A DNA stretch of 64,000 nucleotides from UBA6055 sp965232245 (GTDB taxonomy: Bacteria > Chloroflexota > Anaerolineae > Aggregatilineales > Phototrophicaceae), in contig CBDDPG010000002.1 of the NCBI GenBank assembly GCA_965232245.1, forward strand, positions 1,054,001 through 1,118,000. The letters are read 5' to 3'. Every line of letters begins with the position of its first letter. Position 1 is the first letter of the stretch. The position numbers and the translations under genes were made by a program. Below, in pieces: positions 17,181 through 25,832 of this stretch. The notes beneath the pieces were generated by a model. It was given only the letters and a program-made list of their open reading frames with translations, did not search any database and had not been told where the DNA came from.

Positions 17181-17528
17181 ATGACCTACATAAGACTAAC
17201 TGACAATCAATGGACGAAAATTCGGGATTTTCTGAAGCAGGACCCGAATGTTTATTTGGGCAACGAAGCCCAATGCCGCCTGTTCCTCTCAGCCGTTCTA
17301 TGGATATGCCGTACCGGCGCGCAATGGCGCGCATTGCCGAGCGAATACGGCAAATGGAACTCGGTTTACAAACGCTATGTTCGCTGGAGCGAAAAGGGCG
17401 TTTGGCAACGGATGATGGCAACCTTCGCCGATGATGCCGATGTGGAAATCGTGATAATTGACAGTACGATTGTGCGCGCGCATCCCTGTGCCGCTGGCGC
17501 CCAAAAAAAAGTGAAAAGCAAGCCTTAG
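17181..17528 (+). CDS. IS5-family transposase, first frame (OrfA)
   Basis: The 115 residues include the N-terminal DUF4096-type region (LTDNQWTKIRDFL, RLFLSAVLWICRTGAQWRAL, YKRYVRWSEKGVWQRMM) and the first catalytic Asp in IVIIDSTIVRAHP. The frame ends soon after a run of eight A (17503-17510). A -1 slip there joins it to the next frame, as known for IS427-type elements. Without the slip it would give a truncated protein with only the first Asp. Confidence 0.85.
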   Translation: MTYIRLTDNQWTKIRDFLKQDPNVYLGNEAQCRLFLSAVLWICRTGAQWRALPSEYGKWNSVYKRYVRWSEKGVWQRMMATFADDADVEIVIIDSTIVRAHPCAAGAQKKVKSKP

Positions 17529-17932
17529 GTCGCAGTCGCGGGGGATTTAGCAGCAAGGTGCATATTACGGTAAATGGTATGGGCAAGCCCTTGCGTTTCC
17601 GCTTGAGTCCGGGGCAAGCTCATGATATCACACAGGCGGATGGCTTGATTGAGGGCTTTGCTTTTCAGCGGATTATCGCTGATCGGGGTTATGCGGCGGG
17701 GCATTTTGTGAATCCCTTGCTGGAAAAGGGCATAGAAGTAGTGATTCCGCCACATCCGCGTGCCAAGGAGAAACGGGAATACGATAAGCGATGGTATCGC
17801 GAGCGGAATCTGGTGGAACGTTTTTTCAATAAGCTCAAGCATTTCCGCCGCGTCTTTTCTCGATTTGAGAAATTGGATACATCCCATCAAGGTTTTCTGC
17901 ACTTTGTCGGCGTACTTATCTGGTTACGATAG
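17504..17932 (+). CDS. IS5-family transposase, second frame (OrfB), -1 frameshift product
   Basis: Read in the -1 frame from the A8 run, the product continues GRSRGGFSSKVHITVNGMG, LSPGQAHDITQADGL, IIADRGYAAGHF (second Asp) and RNLVERFFNKLKHFRR (Glu of the DDE triad), ending in GVLIWLR. An internal GTG at 17558 is the first start-like codon. Together the two frames make a full-length DDE transposase of about 250 residues. Both halves are intact, so the element may still be active. Confidence 0.8.
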   Translation, partial: KKSEKQALGRSRGGFSSKVHITVNGMGKPLRFRLSPGQAHDITQADGLIEGFAFQRIIADRGYAAGHFVNPLLEKGIEVVIPPHPRAKEKREYDKRWYRERNLVERFFNKLKHFRRVFSRFEKLDTSHQGFLHFVGVLIWLR

Positions 17933-17962
17933 AATGTCAACAGAACCTAGATAAGCACCACA

Positions 17963-18229
17963 ATGACGCTGCTTCCCTTTGAAGACGACCCGCGAAAACC
18001 GATATACACCCGTTCCGGCTGGGAGATACCTCAGTTGGAGTTCAGCGAACTCATAGAACAAAGCAGGTGGCAGAGCGCATTCTTTGTTCGCAATCGCACG
18101 GACAGTTTGTTGAGAACCCTGGAACGCAAGGAAAAGAAGATCATCGCTATCCGATCAAGTTCCGCCTTTATGTATAATTGTGTTGGAATGATTTTCGCGA
18201 GTCGGCGAGCCTGGATTGAAACCATCCAC
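17963..18229 (+). pseudogene. Possible gene fragment between two insertion sequences
   Basis: An ATG 12 bases after the IS5 end opens a frame beginning MTLLPFEDDPRKPIYTRSGW and running through WQSAFFVRNRTDSLLRTLER into the left end of the ISAs1 element at 18230. The reading beyond that point is insertion-sequence DNA. This looks like the remnant of a host gene cut by the ISAs1 insertion, but no continuation is found after 19441 and no family is recognised. Weak support. Confidence 0.25.
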
Positions 18230-19441
18230 CCAGGGCAATCGCATCAAAATCATTTTGGGGCGATACTGAGGCAAAAAGAGGAGTTGCCTCATGTCAAAAG
18301 GTAGAGGATTGAGTTTAGAGGAATGTTTTGCTGATCTGCCTGATCCCCGAATAGAGGGGCGCTGTGACCACAAATTGCTCGATATCATTATCATCGCCGT
18401 TTGTGCTGTGCTCTGTGGCGCGGATAGTTGGGTTGGCATCGAAACCGTAGGAAAAGCGAAGGAGCCTTGGTTTCGCCAGTTTCTGAAGCTAGAGCATGGC
18501 ATTCCATCGCATGATACCTTCGGTTATGTATTTGCCAGGATCAATCATGAGGAGTTCCAGCAGCGCTTTATGCGCTGGGTAGAGTCGGTGTTTGCAGTCA
18601 GTAAAGGACAGGTGCTTGCCCTTGACGGCAAGACCTTGCGCGGTAGCCATGACAAGATGCTGGGTAAGGATGCGGTCCATTTGGTCAGTGCTTGGGCAAG
18701 TGAAAATGGCTTGGTATTAGGACAGCGCAAAGTGGCTGATAAGTCCAATGAAGTAACAGCCATTCCTGAGTTGTTGCGTCTACTGGATGTTTCCGGTTGC
18801 ATTGTGACAATAGATGCGATGGGATGTCAAACCAAGATTGCGCAAGCGATTCGGAACGAGAAAGCGGATTATATTCTGCAGGTCAAGGGCAATCAGGGCA
18901 ATCTAAAACAGGATATAGCCGATTGGTTCAGCTATGGCGACAAACATGGATTTGAAGACATGGACTGTGACTTCAACGAAACAACTAACAAGTCAAGGGG
19001 ACGGATTGAAATACGCAAATGTTGGGTGCTCAGTGATCCCAAGGCTTTCGAATATATCCGCCATTATCAAGGATGGCCTGACCTGCGTAGTCTTATACGT
19101 GTCCAGCGAGAGTGCCGTCATAAAGGGCAAATTCGCTACCAGACTGCCTATTATATCAGCAGCCTTGACACTTCTGCCGCGCTTATCTTGCAAGCAACGC
19201 GGCGGCACTGGGCAATCGAAAACAGCTACCACTGGGTCTTGGATGTCACCTTCGGCGAGGATCATTCTCGCATCCGAGACGGCGAAAGTTCCGAAAATAT
19301 GGCAACCTTACGCGCTATAGCCTTGAATCTGCTCAAGCGTGATACAGGCAAAAGCAGTTTACGGCAAAAACGCTTCCGCGCAGCGATGGATAACGATTTC
19401 TTGCTCCATCTGCTTCAACCAATTTGATGCGATTGCCCTGG
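18230..19441 (+). mobile_element. ISAs1-family insertion sequence
   Basis: A perfect 19-bp inverted repeat, CCAGGGCAATCGCATCAAA at 18230-18248 and its complement at 19423-19441, bounds one intact transposase gene. Total length is 1212 bp. I see no clear target duplication. The terminal sequence resembles the ends of a short MITE (AGAGCAATCGCACCAGA) found at 19448 and 42476, and a solo end at 45367. Confidence 0.88.
18291..19427 (+). CDS. ISAs1-family transposase
   Basis: The 378-residue protein has the family layout: the N-terminal DDE_Tnp_1-associated region (ECFADLPDPRIEGRCDHKLLDI), the first catalytic Asp in LALDGKTLRGS, the second in VTIDAMGCQTKIA, ILQVKGNQGNL, and the Glu region RRHWAIENSYHWVLDVTFGED followed by NMATLRAIALNLLKRD. 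Length matches complete H-repeat or ISAs1 transposases. It is intact between perfect terminal repeats, so it could be functional in cis and on related short elements. Confidence 0.93.
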   Translation: MSKGRGLSLEECFADLPDPRIEGRCDHKLLDIIIIAVCAVLCGADSWVGIETVGKAKEPWFRQFLKLEHGIPSHDTFGYVFARINHEEFQQRFMRWVESVFAVSKGQVLALDGKTLRGSHDKMLGKDAVHLVSAWASENGLVLGQRKVADKSNEVTAIPELLRLLDVSGCIVTIDAMGCQTKIAQAIRNEKADYILQVKGNQGNLKQDIADWFSYGDKHGFEDMDCDFNETTNKSRGRIEIRKCWVLSDPKAFEYIRHYQGWPDLRSLIRVQRECRHKGQIRYQTAYYISSLDTSAALILQATRRHWAIENSYHWVLDVTFGEDHSRIRDGESSENMATLRAIALNLLKRDTGKSSLRQKRFRAAMDNDFLLHLLQPI

Positions 19442-19447
19442 TTGGGC

Positions 19448-19548
19448 AGAGCAATCGCACCAGATTATTTTAACCACCGAGGACACCGAGATTTAACTCC
19501 TTTTGTGGCAAAAAGGAGGCAATGTAGGGGCGATTCTGTGAATCGCCC
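19448..19548 (+). repeat. MITE-like repeat, partial copy with hairpin
   Basis: Sequence from AGAGCAATCGCACCAGATTA (19448) through the ACCGAGGACACCGAG and CAAAAAGGAGGCAAT blocks matches, inverted, the complete element at 42476-42577. The right end diverges into the perfect hairpin GGGCGATTC-TGT-GAATCGCCC (19528-19548). It lies 6 bases beyond the ISAs1 right end. Confidence 0.65.
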
Positions 19549-19568
19549 ACGATATTCTCACTGTTTTC

Positions 19569-19751
19569 ATGGGCGACACACAGGACTCTGTTGAGAAACA
19601 GCCCCCATCACCCGGTCCCTTGCCCAAAAATGCGGCAATGGGAGTCTTATGACCTGTAGTGAGCCGTTAAGCCCCTCCCTCTTTATGGGGGAGGGGTTTG
19701 GGGTGGGGGTAAATTGAGTATTTCAACAGAGTCCACAGTGTCGCCCCTACA
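19569..19751. mobile_element. MITE-like element related to the IS5-family element
   Basis: Near-perfect inverted repeats of about 28 bases flank this segment: left TGGGCGACACACAGGACTCT and onward, right the complement ending at GTGTCGCCCCTAC. The inner terminal bases GGACTCTGTTGA resemble the IS5 end AGGTTCTGTTGA. The block AAATGCG...AGTCTTATGACCT also matches the IS5 left end (17153-17185). It holds the palindrome CCCCTCCC ... GGGGAGGGG at 19671-19696. It is probably a deletion derivative without a transposase. Confidence 0.55.
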
Positions 19752-19853
19752 TCGCGGTAGATTTATGTGACATTCGGCATAATTGATTCTGGTGCGATTG
19801 CTCTGACTGTTGGGGGTCAAAATAAGCGCCAGGCGCAGGGACAGCATGCGGAC

Positions 19854-20981
19854 CTACTTACGCTGCTCCGCTGATTCAGTCGCGCCCAGAAAGTCCAGGA
19901 TTTGCTCCGCGCCGTCCTCGGGGCTGAAGCCGTCCCGCGCCCAGTCCCAAGCCGATATTGGCGCCGCGGCGACGCCCCCCGCTGTCAGCGCCGTCGCTTG
20001 CCAGAGGACCAGGTGGTTCTCGGTGAAGGGCGCATAGCGCTGCGGATCGGAGGGACCCATCATCATCACCGTGGCGGCGCCGGCCGCCGCCGCCAGGTGC
20101 GTCAGCCCCGTGTCATTGCCGATATAGCAGCGCGATGCCGCGGCCAGCGCCGCGATCTGAGCGAAGTTCAACTGATTCACCCAGGCGGTCGCGGGCTTCT
20201 TCAGGCGCTGGCGGACGGCGTCGACCAGATCCTCGTCGCCGGGTCCGCCAATCAAGATAAGCGCCGCATTCGTCTGCCGCGCGACGCGATCAAGCAGGTC
20301 GGCGAATTGCGCCGGCGGGTAGCGTTTGCTGGTCCTGGTCGAGCCCGGGTTGCCGCCGCCGCCCGGGTGCGCGACGATGTAAGGAGCGGCGAGGGACTCC
20401 GCCCGCAAGCGGCGCTGGATATCCGCTTCCGCTGTGGGATCGACCGGCAGGTTGGCATAGGCGCGGCATGGTCTTCCCGCGACCGCGCTGATGACCCGCA
20501 AGTAAATCGCGCTCTCGTGTTCGCGGGCCGCGGGCTCCACCGGCACGCGCAAGTTGTATCCAAAGCCGCGTCCGGCGCTGTCCAAGCCCGCTCGCAGCGC
20601 TATGCCCGACAGGTAGACCGCTAGGCTCAGCAAGGGCGACCGCGCCAGTGAAACAGCCAGGTCAAAGTTGCCCGACCGCAATTCCCCGACAAATCTCAGA
20701 AATTCCCTCGGCGAGCGAGTGGGCAAGTCGGCCGCTCCGGTGTCGATGATCGCGTCAAGCGCGGGGTGCTTGGCAATGGCCGCGACTGACCAAGTCCCAA
20801 CGGCGAAGCTGATATGCGCTTGGGGAAATGCCTCGCGCAGCGCGCTAAGTGCGGCTGTCGCCATCACGACATCGCCGATGCAGCAGGGTCGAATGACGAC
20901 GATGCGCCGCGGCGTCGAGGTCATGTCGCGCTGCGGCAGCAGGCGTCCCAGGATTGAATAAATCATCAGCGCGTTTAACAT
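19854..20981 (-). CDS. Glycosyltransferase family 9 (heptosyltransferase-like)
   Basis: The product has the GT9 two-lobe pattern: RRIVVIRPCCIGDVVMATAA near the N-terminus, PYIVAHPGGGGNPGSTRTSK with the sugar-nucleotide loop, LILIGGPGDEDLV, and the C-terminal CYIGNDTGLTHLAAAAG and MMGPSDPQRYAPF. Family members transfer heptose or related sugars to cell-surface glycans at the cytoplasmic face of the membrane. I place the start at ATG 20981 (376 residues). The longest frame starts at 21095 but adds a Cys/Arg-rich stretch without homology; ATG 20924 is another option. A heptose-nucleotide synthesis gene lies at 25833. Confidence 0.85.
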   Translation of the reverse strand: MLNALMIYSILGRLLPQRDMTSTPRRIVVIRPCCIGDVVMATAALSALREAFPQAHISFAVGTWSVAAIAKHPALDAIIDTGAADLPTRSPREFLRFVGELRSGNFDLAVSLARSPLLSLAVYLSGIALRAGLDSAGRGFGYNLRVPVEPAAREHESAIYLRVISAVAGRPCRAYANLPVDPTAEADIQRRLRAESLAAPYIVAHPGGGGNPGSTRTSKRYPPAQFADLLDRVARQTNAALILIGGPGDEDLVDAVRQRLKKPATAWVNQLNFAQIAALAAASRCYIGNDTGLTHLAAAAGAATVMMMGPSDPQRYAPFTENHLVLWQATALTAGGVAAAPISAWDWARDGFSPEDGAEQILDFLGATESAEQRK

Positions 20982-21212
20982 AATGGGGCGAAATGTAACC
21001 GATTGTCGCGCGCAAGCATAGAGGCTCTGATGGATTGCCCGGTTGGCCTGCCTCGGTGATGCGGCGAGGCGATCGCGCTGTACACAGGTGTACACGGGAA
21101 GTCATCATTGCGCGACGTAACATGAATACATACCAAAAGACAATTTTATTGGATTAAATTATGTTAAGATATTATTAACTCCATGTGAAGTTCTATATCG
21201 GGAGGGGCTGTC

Positions 21213-21884
21213 GTGGATATTCTACGCGCGCTTGGAACCATTCGCCGCGATCGGCATAGGCTCAAGAAGATGGGCGAACTCGCTCTGCTGGTTCTGCTCT
21301 GCTTCACCCCCGTTATTGGTTTGATCCCGCTCTGCGCCTTGCTCGGTTATCTGGCGGAGATCATCCACAATGTTTCGAATGATTATCCCAGACCCTTGCC
21401 GGAGTGGAATCACATCGGCGAAGACTTCAGCAAGGGCATTCACGTGCTGCTTGCCCTGTTCCTTTACCATCTGCCGCTGATCCTGGTTTCGGCTCTGCTC
21501 TATTCATATCGCTCTTCAATTGGCGTCAGTCTTTTTGGCGGCATCACCTATGTCGGGGTGGTCAGCGCGCTGCTGCCCTTGCTATTCGCTTATTTGCTTT
21601 TCGCCTGGTCGCTCTTCACTATCGGATTCATCCGCTACGCCGATAGTTGGGATTCCGGCGAATTCTATCGGCTGGGCTTGCTCCTGTCCACCATGCAGAG
21701 CAATGCCGCTCTGACCCTGCAATGGCTGGTCTCGTCGCTTGCGGCGAGCGTCTTGCTCGCGCTTTTGCTGCCGGTCTTCTTTTTGGGCGCGGTGCTCTTT
21801 GTGCCGGTCTATGGTTATCTGGCGGGCGCCTTCGGGCGCAGGCTGCGCGCGGTCCGGATGAGCTACCAGCAGCTTGCCTATTGA
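21213..21884 (+). CDS. DUF4013 family membrane protein
   Basis: The 223-residue protein starts at a GTG after a strong GGGAGGGG ribosome binding site. It has the DUF4013 signature YLAEIIHNV followed by PLPEWNHIGEDFSKGI, and about five hydrophobic segments (25-50, 80-100, 110-140, 170-200, 195-215). Members are integral membrane proteins of unknown role in archaea and Gram-positive or Chloroflexi-type bacteria. It ends with a short basic tail. The AT-rich 90 bases upstream probably carry its promoter, though no box is convincing. Confidence 0.75.
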   Translation: MDILRALGTIRRDRHRLKKMGELALLVLLCFTPVIGLIPLCALLGYLAEIIHNVSNDYPRPLPEWNHIGEDFSKGIHVLLALFLYHLPLILVSALLYSYRSSIGVSLFGGITYVGVVSALLPLLFAYLLFAWSLFTIGFIRYADSWDSGEFYRLGLLLSTMQSNAALTLQWLVSSLAASVLLALLLPVFFLGAVLFVPVYGYLAGAFGRRLRAVRMSYQQLAY

Positions 21885-22153
21885 ACCGCGCCTTTTTCTA
21901 ATCCTCAAACTGAGCGCTAAATCCAGGCGCAATCTGTTGTAGCGGATTTTTCATGCCCGTATAATAAAAGTAGATTTCCCTGCTTCATCTCTTATTGCTT
22001 GCCATGTCGCCCATAGACGCCAGCACAGAAATCGCAGGTAGGTTAATCCAAATATAGTCCGTCTTATTGTTGCCGCTTATCCTCATCCGCGCCACCGGGC
22101 TTGAGCTGGAAGCTGGGCTGTGGAGGAGGATTGGCGCAGGAGATATCTTCGGG

Positions 22154-23209
22154 ATGAAAGCGCTTCTTTTTGTACGTTTTTTGGGGCTGGTTCTCTTTGG
22201 GTTCATCGGTTTTCGTATCGGCGGCGAGCTCGCCGAATTCATAAACTTGGCCAGGAGCGAAGCATCGTTGATCATTTTGTCGCTTGGCGCGCTGGCCGGT
22301 TTGATTGGCGCTCCTTGGATGACAGTTTATCCCTGGCGGCGCTTGCGCCAGGCGATCGCCGTCATGTCGGTTTCGAAGCTTGGGCTGGCGATCGCGGGCG
22401 CTATGACCGGGCTGGCGCTGGCGCTGATGCTTGCCTTCCCGCTTTCGCTCTTGGGCGGTCTATTGGGCTCGACGTTGCCCGCGCTCGTTTCCATCCTTTT
22501 TGGCTTGTTGGGCATGAGCGTATTCAGCCTGCGCTCGGGCGAGCTGCTCGATATTATCAGCGAGCGCATTATCGGCCGGCAGCGCCGCTTCCACCCTATT
22601 TCCTCGCGGCAGCTGCTGCTGGATACCAGCGTACTGATTGACGGCCGCATCGTCGATATCGCGGAAACAGGTTTTATCGGCGGCACCTTGATCATCCCGC
22701 GTTTTGTATTGAGCGAATTGCACCGCGTGGCTGATTCCGCGGATTCCTTGCGGCGCAACCGTGGGCGGCGCGGCTTGGCGAAGTTGAACGAATTGCAGCG
22801 CAGCAACAACTTGCCAGCCAAAATCATTGATGACGATCCGGAAGAATTCAACGAAGTCGACGCCAAACTGGTGGCGCTTTCTATTCAGCTCAACGCCTCT
22901 CTGATGACGAACGACTTTAATCTGAACCAGGTCGCCGACGCCCAAGGGGTTGACGTGCTCAATATCAATGCCCTGGCCAACGCCGTGCGCTCGGTCTATA
23001 TCCCCGGCGAGACCTTCGCCATCCGCATCATTCAAGAAGGGCGCGATCCCAATCAAGGCATCGGCTATCTGGATGATGGCACCATGGTGGTGGTGGAATC
23101 GGGCCAGAAGTATATGGACCGCAATGTCGGCGTCGAGGTTACCAAGCTGATCAACCGTCCCACCGGGCGCATGATCTTCGCCGTGCCCGAGCGACAAGGG
23201 CAGCGCTAG
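22154..23209 (+). CDS. PIN and TRAM domain membrane protein (YacL-like)
   Basis: I place the start at ATG 22154 (MKALLFVRFLGLVLFGFIGF), 11 bases after AGGAG; the longer frame begins at TTG 22067. Four membrane helices occupy about residues 1-145. A PIN ribonuclease-like domain follows with LLLDTSVLIDGRIVDIAETG, IPRFVLSELHRVADS, EVDAKLVALSIQLNASLMTND carrying the acidic residues. A C-terminal TRAM domain with PGETFAIRIIQEGRDPNQGI and DGTMVVVESG is the predicted RNA-binding module. Length (351) and order match YacL/PilT-like proteins of Gram-positive bacteria. RNA is the likely target but this is unproven here. Confidence 0.9.
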   Translation: MKALLFVRFLGLVLFGFIGFRIGGELAEFINLARSEASLIILSLGALAGLIGAPWMTVYPWRRLRQAIAVMSVSKLGLAIAGAMTGLALALMLAFPLSLLGGLLGSTLPALVSILFGLLGMSVFSLRSGELLDIISERIIGRQRRFHPISSRQLLLDTSVLIDGRIVDIAETGFIGGTLIIPRFVLSELHRVADSADSLRRNRGRRGLAKLNELQRSNNLPAKIIDDDPEEFNEVDAKLVALSIQLNASLMTNDFNLNQVADAQGVDVLNINALANAVRSVYIPGETFAIRIIQEGRDPNQGIGYLDDGTMVVVESGQKYMDRNVGVEVTKLINRPTGRMIFAVPERQGQR

Positions 23210-23549
23210 ACCTTGCCTATTCGCTCGCCGCTTCTGTTTTCATATAGTCGCGCTGTCATTTTTCTCCGTAAACTCAAGAAAATAGTGAGAAATGTTAGGG
23301 GCGACTCGCCGAGTCGTCCAATCTGTCGTCCGCTTCGCCGCGTTTAGATTTCGGGCGACATGGTATGTCGCCCCTACGCTGCCTCCCGATTTGGCAGTCA
23401 AGAAGTTTATCTCGGCGCTCTCGGTGGTTACGGAAATAATCTGGCGCGATTGTTTTGTCCGGCGCGCGAATCGGTGTGTCATCGCGCGGCGGCATCTGTT
23501 AAGATAGCCGCGTTTTTATCCTGTTTGACCAAGGACGAAAGAGAACAAG
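23210..23549. other. Intergenic repeat cluster
   Basis: The 340-base gap holds no gene. It contains two hairpins of the GTAGGGGCGA type: GGCGACTCG-C-CGAGTCGTC (around 23298-23316) and the perfect GGGCGACAT-GGT-ATGTCGCCC (23353-23373). A diverged copy of the MITE seen at 42476 follows (23369-23459, with GGCAGTCAAGAAG, CTCTCGGTGGTTA and AATCTGGCGCGATTG). Confidence 0.6.
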
Positions 23550-25373
23550 ATGACCGATGCAGCAGCCGGAGGCCGCACAGGCGCCGAAGATGTCATTTGG
23601 GATTTGTCAATCTTCTATCAGAGTATGGAGGATCCCCAGATTGAAGCCGATATCGCCCGTGTCCAGGCGCTGGCGGAAGCCTTCCAAGAACGCTACCGCG
23701 GCAAACTAGGGCAGATGCGCGCTGAGGATTTTGTCGCAGCCTATGAAGCCATGGAAAGCATTTATGACCTGAGCGGGCGGCTGGAATCTTATGCCTTTTT
23801 GAACTTCTCGACCGATACCGGCGACGCGGAATTTCAAGCCTTCGTGGCCAAGATGCAAGATCTGCACGCTGCGCTCAGCCAGGTCTTGGTCTTCTTTGAG
23901 TTGGAATGGAACGCGCTGGACGCCGAACGCGCTCAAGCGATTCTGGATGACCCCAAAGTGGCGAAGTATCGTTACTTTCTCGAGGCGGAGCGGCGCTACA
24001 AGCCCTATCGGCTGAGCGAGCCGGAAGAGCAGATCATCATCGAAAAGCAGGTGACGGGCAGCAGCGCCTGGGCGCGTTTTTTCACCCAGTTGACCAGCGG
24101 ATTCAGCTTCGACTGGATGGGCGACGAGGTCAATATGTCCTTCATCCTGAACAAACTGTATGACCCCGACCGCGACGCGCGCGAGATGGCTTGGCGCAAA
24201 GTGACCGACAGGCTCGCCGAGCGCTCGATGGAGTTGACCTTCATCTTCAATACGCTGGCGCTGGACAAGGCGAACAGCGACAAGCGCCGCGGCTATGCGA
24301 GTTGGGTTTCCTCACGCAACTTGAGCAACAAAGCGGAGGACGCGGTGGTCGAGGCGCTGATCCAAAGCGTGACCGACAACTACGCTTTGGTGGCAAGGCA
24401 CTACGCGCTCAAGCGGGCTTTGCTCGGCTATGACGAGCTCTTTGATTACGACCGCTATGCGCCGCTCAATCTGAAGGAAAGCGAGGCTTTCTATCAATGG
24501 GATGAGGCGAAAGCGATCGTTTTGGAGGCTTTTGAGAAATTCAGCCTTCCCATGAAAACGATTGCGCAGGAGTTCTTCGCCGAGAAGCGCATCCACGCGC
24601 CGGTCAGCGCCGGCAAACGCGGCGGGGCTTTCGCCGCCCCGACAGTCGCCAGCGCCGCTCCCTATGTCTTTCTCAACTATCTGGGCAGCGCGCGCGATGT
24701 CACGACCCTGGCGCATGAATTAGGTCACGGCATCCACATGGCGCTGTCGGGAAGAGAACAGGGTCTCTTCGCCTTGTATACGCCACTGACCACTGCCGAG
24801 ATGGCTTCCACCTTCGCCGAGATGCTGGTCTTCCAGGATCTCATGGCGGCGGAAAAGGATAGAGAGGTGCGGCTATCGATGCTGGTGGGCAAGATTGAAG
24901 ATACCTTCGCCACGGTATTCCGTCAGATCTCGATGAATCGCTTCGAAGACAAGATGCACAATGCCCGCCGCTCCGAAGGCGAGTTGACCACCGAGCGACT
25001 GAGCGAATTGTGGCTGGAAACACAGCGCGATATGTTCGGCGACAGCGTGACCATCACCGAGGAATATGGGCTGTGGTGGAGCTATGTGCCGCATTTCTTG
25101 CATACGCCGGGTTATGTTTATGCCTATTCTTTCGGCGAGCTGCTGGTATTGGCGCTGTACCGCCTGTATCAGGACGAGGGCGAAGCCTTCGTGCCGAAGT
25201 ACCTAGAGCTTTTGGCCGCGGGCGATTCCGATTATCCGGACCGGCTCTTGGCGAAAATCGGCGTTGACATCAATGACGCGGGCTTTTGGCGGAAGGGCAT
25301 TGATGTGATTGACGGCTGGATCGGCCAGGCGGAAGCGCTGGCGCGCGAATTGCTGCCCGACAGATTCGCTTGA
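23550..25373 (+). CDS. pepF: Oligoendopeptidase F (M3 family metallopeptidase)
   Basis: The 607-residue product is a full-length M3B peptidase. The zinc site is TLAHELGHGIHMAL (HExxH near residue 393) with the third ligand in TTAEMASTFAEMLVF about 25 residues later. The PepF-type N-terminal half (WDLSIFYQSMEDPQIEADI, YAFLNFSTDTGDAEFQAF) and the C-terminal substrate helix region WSYVPHFLHTPGYVYAYSFG are typical. It cleaves oligopeptides in the cytoplasm. No signal peptide. It starts at ATG 23550 after GAAAGAGAACAAG. Confidence 0.93.
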   Translation: MTDAAAGGRTGAEDVIWDLSIFYQSMEDPQIEADIARVQALAEAFQERYRGKLGQMRAEDFVAAYEAMESIYDLSGRLESYAFLNFSTDTGDAEFQAFVAKMQDLHAALSQVLVFFELEWNALDAERAQAILDDPKVAKYRYFLEAERRYKPYRLSEPEEQIIIEKQVTGSSAWARFFTQLTSGFSFDWMGDEVNMSFILNKLYDPDRDAREMAWRKVTDRLAERSMELTFIFNTLALDKANSDKRRGYASWVSSRNLSNKAEDAVVEALIQSVTDNYALVARHYALKRALLGYDELFDYDRYAPLNLKESEAFYQWDEAKAIVLEAFEKFSLPMKTIAQEFFAEKRIHAPVSAGKRGGAFAAPTVASAAPYVFLNYLGSARDVTTLAHELGHGIHMALSGREQGLFALYTPLTTAEMASTFAEMLVFQDLMAAEKDREVRLSMLVGKIEDTFATVFRQISMNRFEDKMHNARRSEGELTTERLSELWLETQRDMFGDSVTITEEYGLWWSYVPHFLHTPGYVYAYSFGELLVLALYRLYQDEGEAFVPKYLELLAAGDSDYPDRLLAKIGVDINDAGFWRKGIDVIDGWIGQAEALARELLPDRFA

Positions 25374-25415
25374 GGGCGCCTTCCCGGCAGTCCTGAAAGG
25401 GTGGAAGCTCGAGAG

Positions 25416-25826
25416 ATGACAGCAGGTTATTCTGGAACGCCACTGCAAAAGAAGTTGGGCGTCAAAGCCGGCTATCGGATGGCGCTGCTGGGCGCGCCGG
25501 CGCATTACCGCGATTTGCTGGGCGCTTTGCCCGCCGGCATCGCCATCGACGAGGCGCTCTGCGGCGCGGACTATGATTTCTTGCAGGCTTTTTATGTCAA
25601 TCGCGCCGACTATGCAGCGGCTTTTCCCGCGCTGAAAGCGGCGATTCACAAGAACGGCATGATCTGGATCTCCTGGTACAAGAAAGCCGCCAAGATGCCG
25701 ACCGATATCACGGAAGACGTCGTGCGCGAGATTGCCTTGGCGGGGGGCTTGGTCGATGTCAAGGTCGCCGCGATTGACGCGCAGTGGTCGGGGCTGAAAC
25801 TGGTTTTTCGCAAGCGTGATCGCTGA
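25416..25826 (+). CDS. DUF3052 family protein
   Basis: The product begins MTAGYSGTPLQKKLGVKAGY, the classic start of DUF3052 proteins, and continues with YDFLQAFYVNRADYAAAF, MIWISWYKKAAKMPTDITED and the end SGLKLVFRKRDR. I use ATG 25416 rather than the GTG at 25401 because the family starts here. It is 136 residues, cytoplasmic. Function is unknown; members occur in Actinobacteria and Chloroflexi. It sits 6 bases upstream of the rfaE2-like gene, suggesting one transcript. Confidence 0.82.
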   Translation: MTAGYSGTPLQKKLGVKAGYRMALLGAPAHYRDLLGALPAGIAIDEALCGADYDFLQAFYVNRADYAAAFPALKAAIHKNGMIWISWYKKAAKMPTDITEDVVREIALAGGLVDVKVAAIDAQWSGLKLVFRKRDR

Positions 25827-25832
25827 GCGCGC

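Larger units (their letters stand above)
17127..17950 (+). mobile_element. IS5-family insertion sequence (IS427-like, two frames)
   Basis: The ends are inverted repeats: CTAGGTTCTGTTGATATT (17127-17144) and its complement with one mismatch at 17933-17950. The outer CTAG could be the target duplication, since IS5 relatives favour CTAR-type sites. The element is about 820 bp and encodes a transposase in two overlapping frames. It lies in the accessory patch after the Cys-repeat gene A. Confidence 0.85.
19442..19853. other. Gene-free interval of repeats
   Basis: The 412 bases between the ISAs1 element and the GT9 gene hold no convincing gene. They are filled by the partial MITE, a GTAGGGGCGA hairpin and the IS5-related short element listed separately. 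The last 100 bases (from 19752) show another GGTGCGATTGCTCTGA motif (19791-19806), resembling the MITE end. Confidence 0.6.

Noticed and set aside
18221..19451. Target-site duplication around the ISAs1 element
   Set aside because: Flanks AACCATCCAC and TTGGGCAGAG do not match, so no duplication is claimed.
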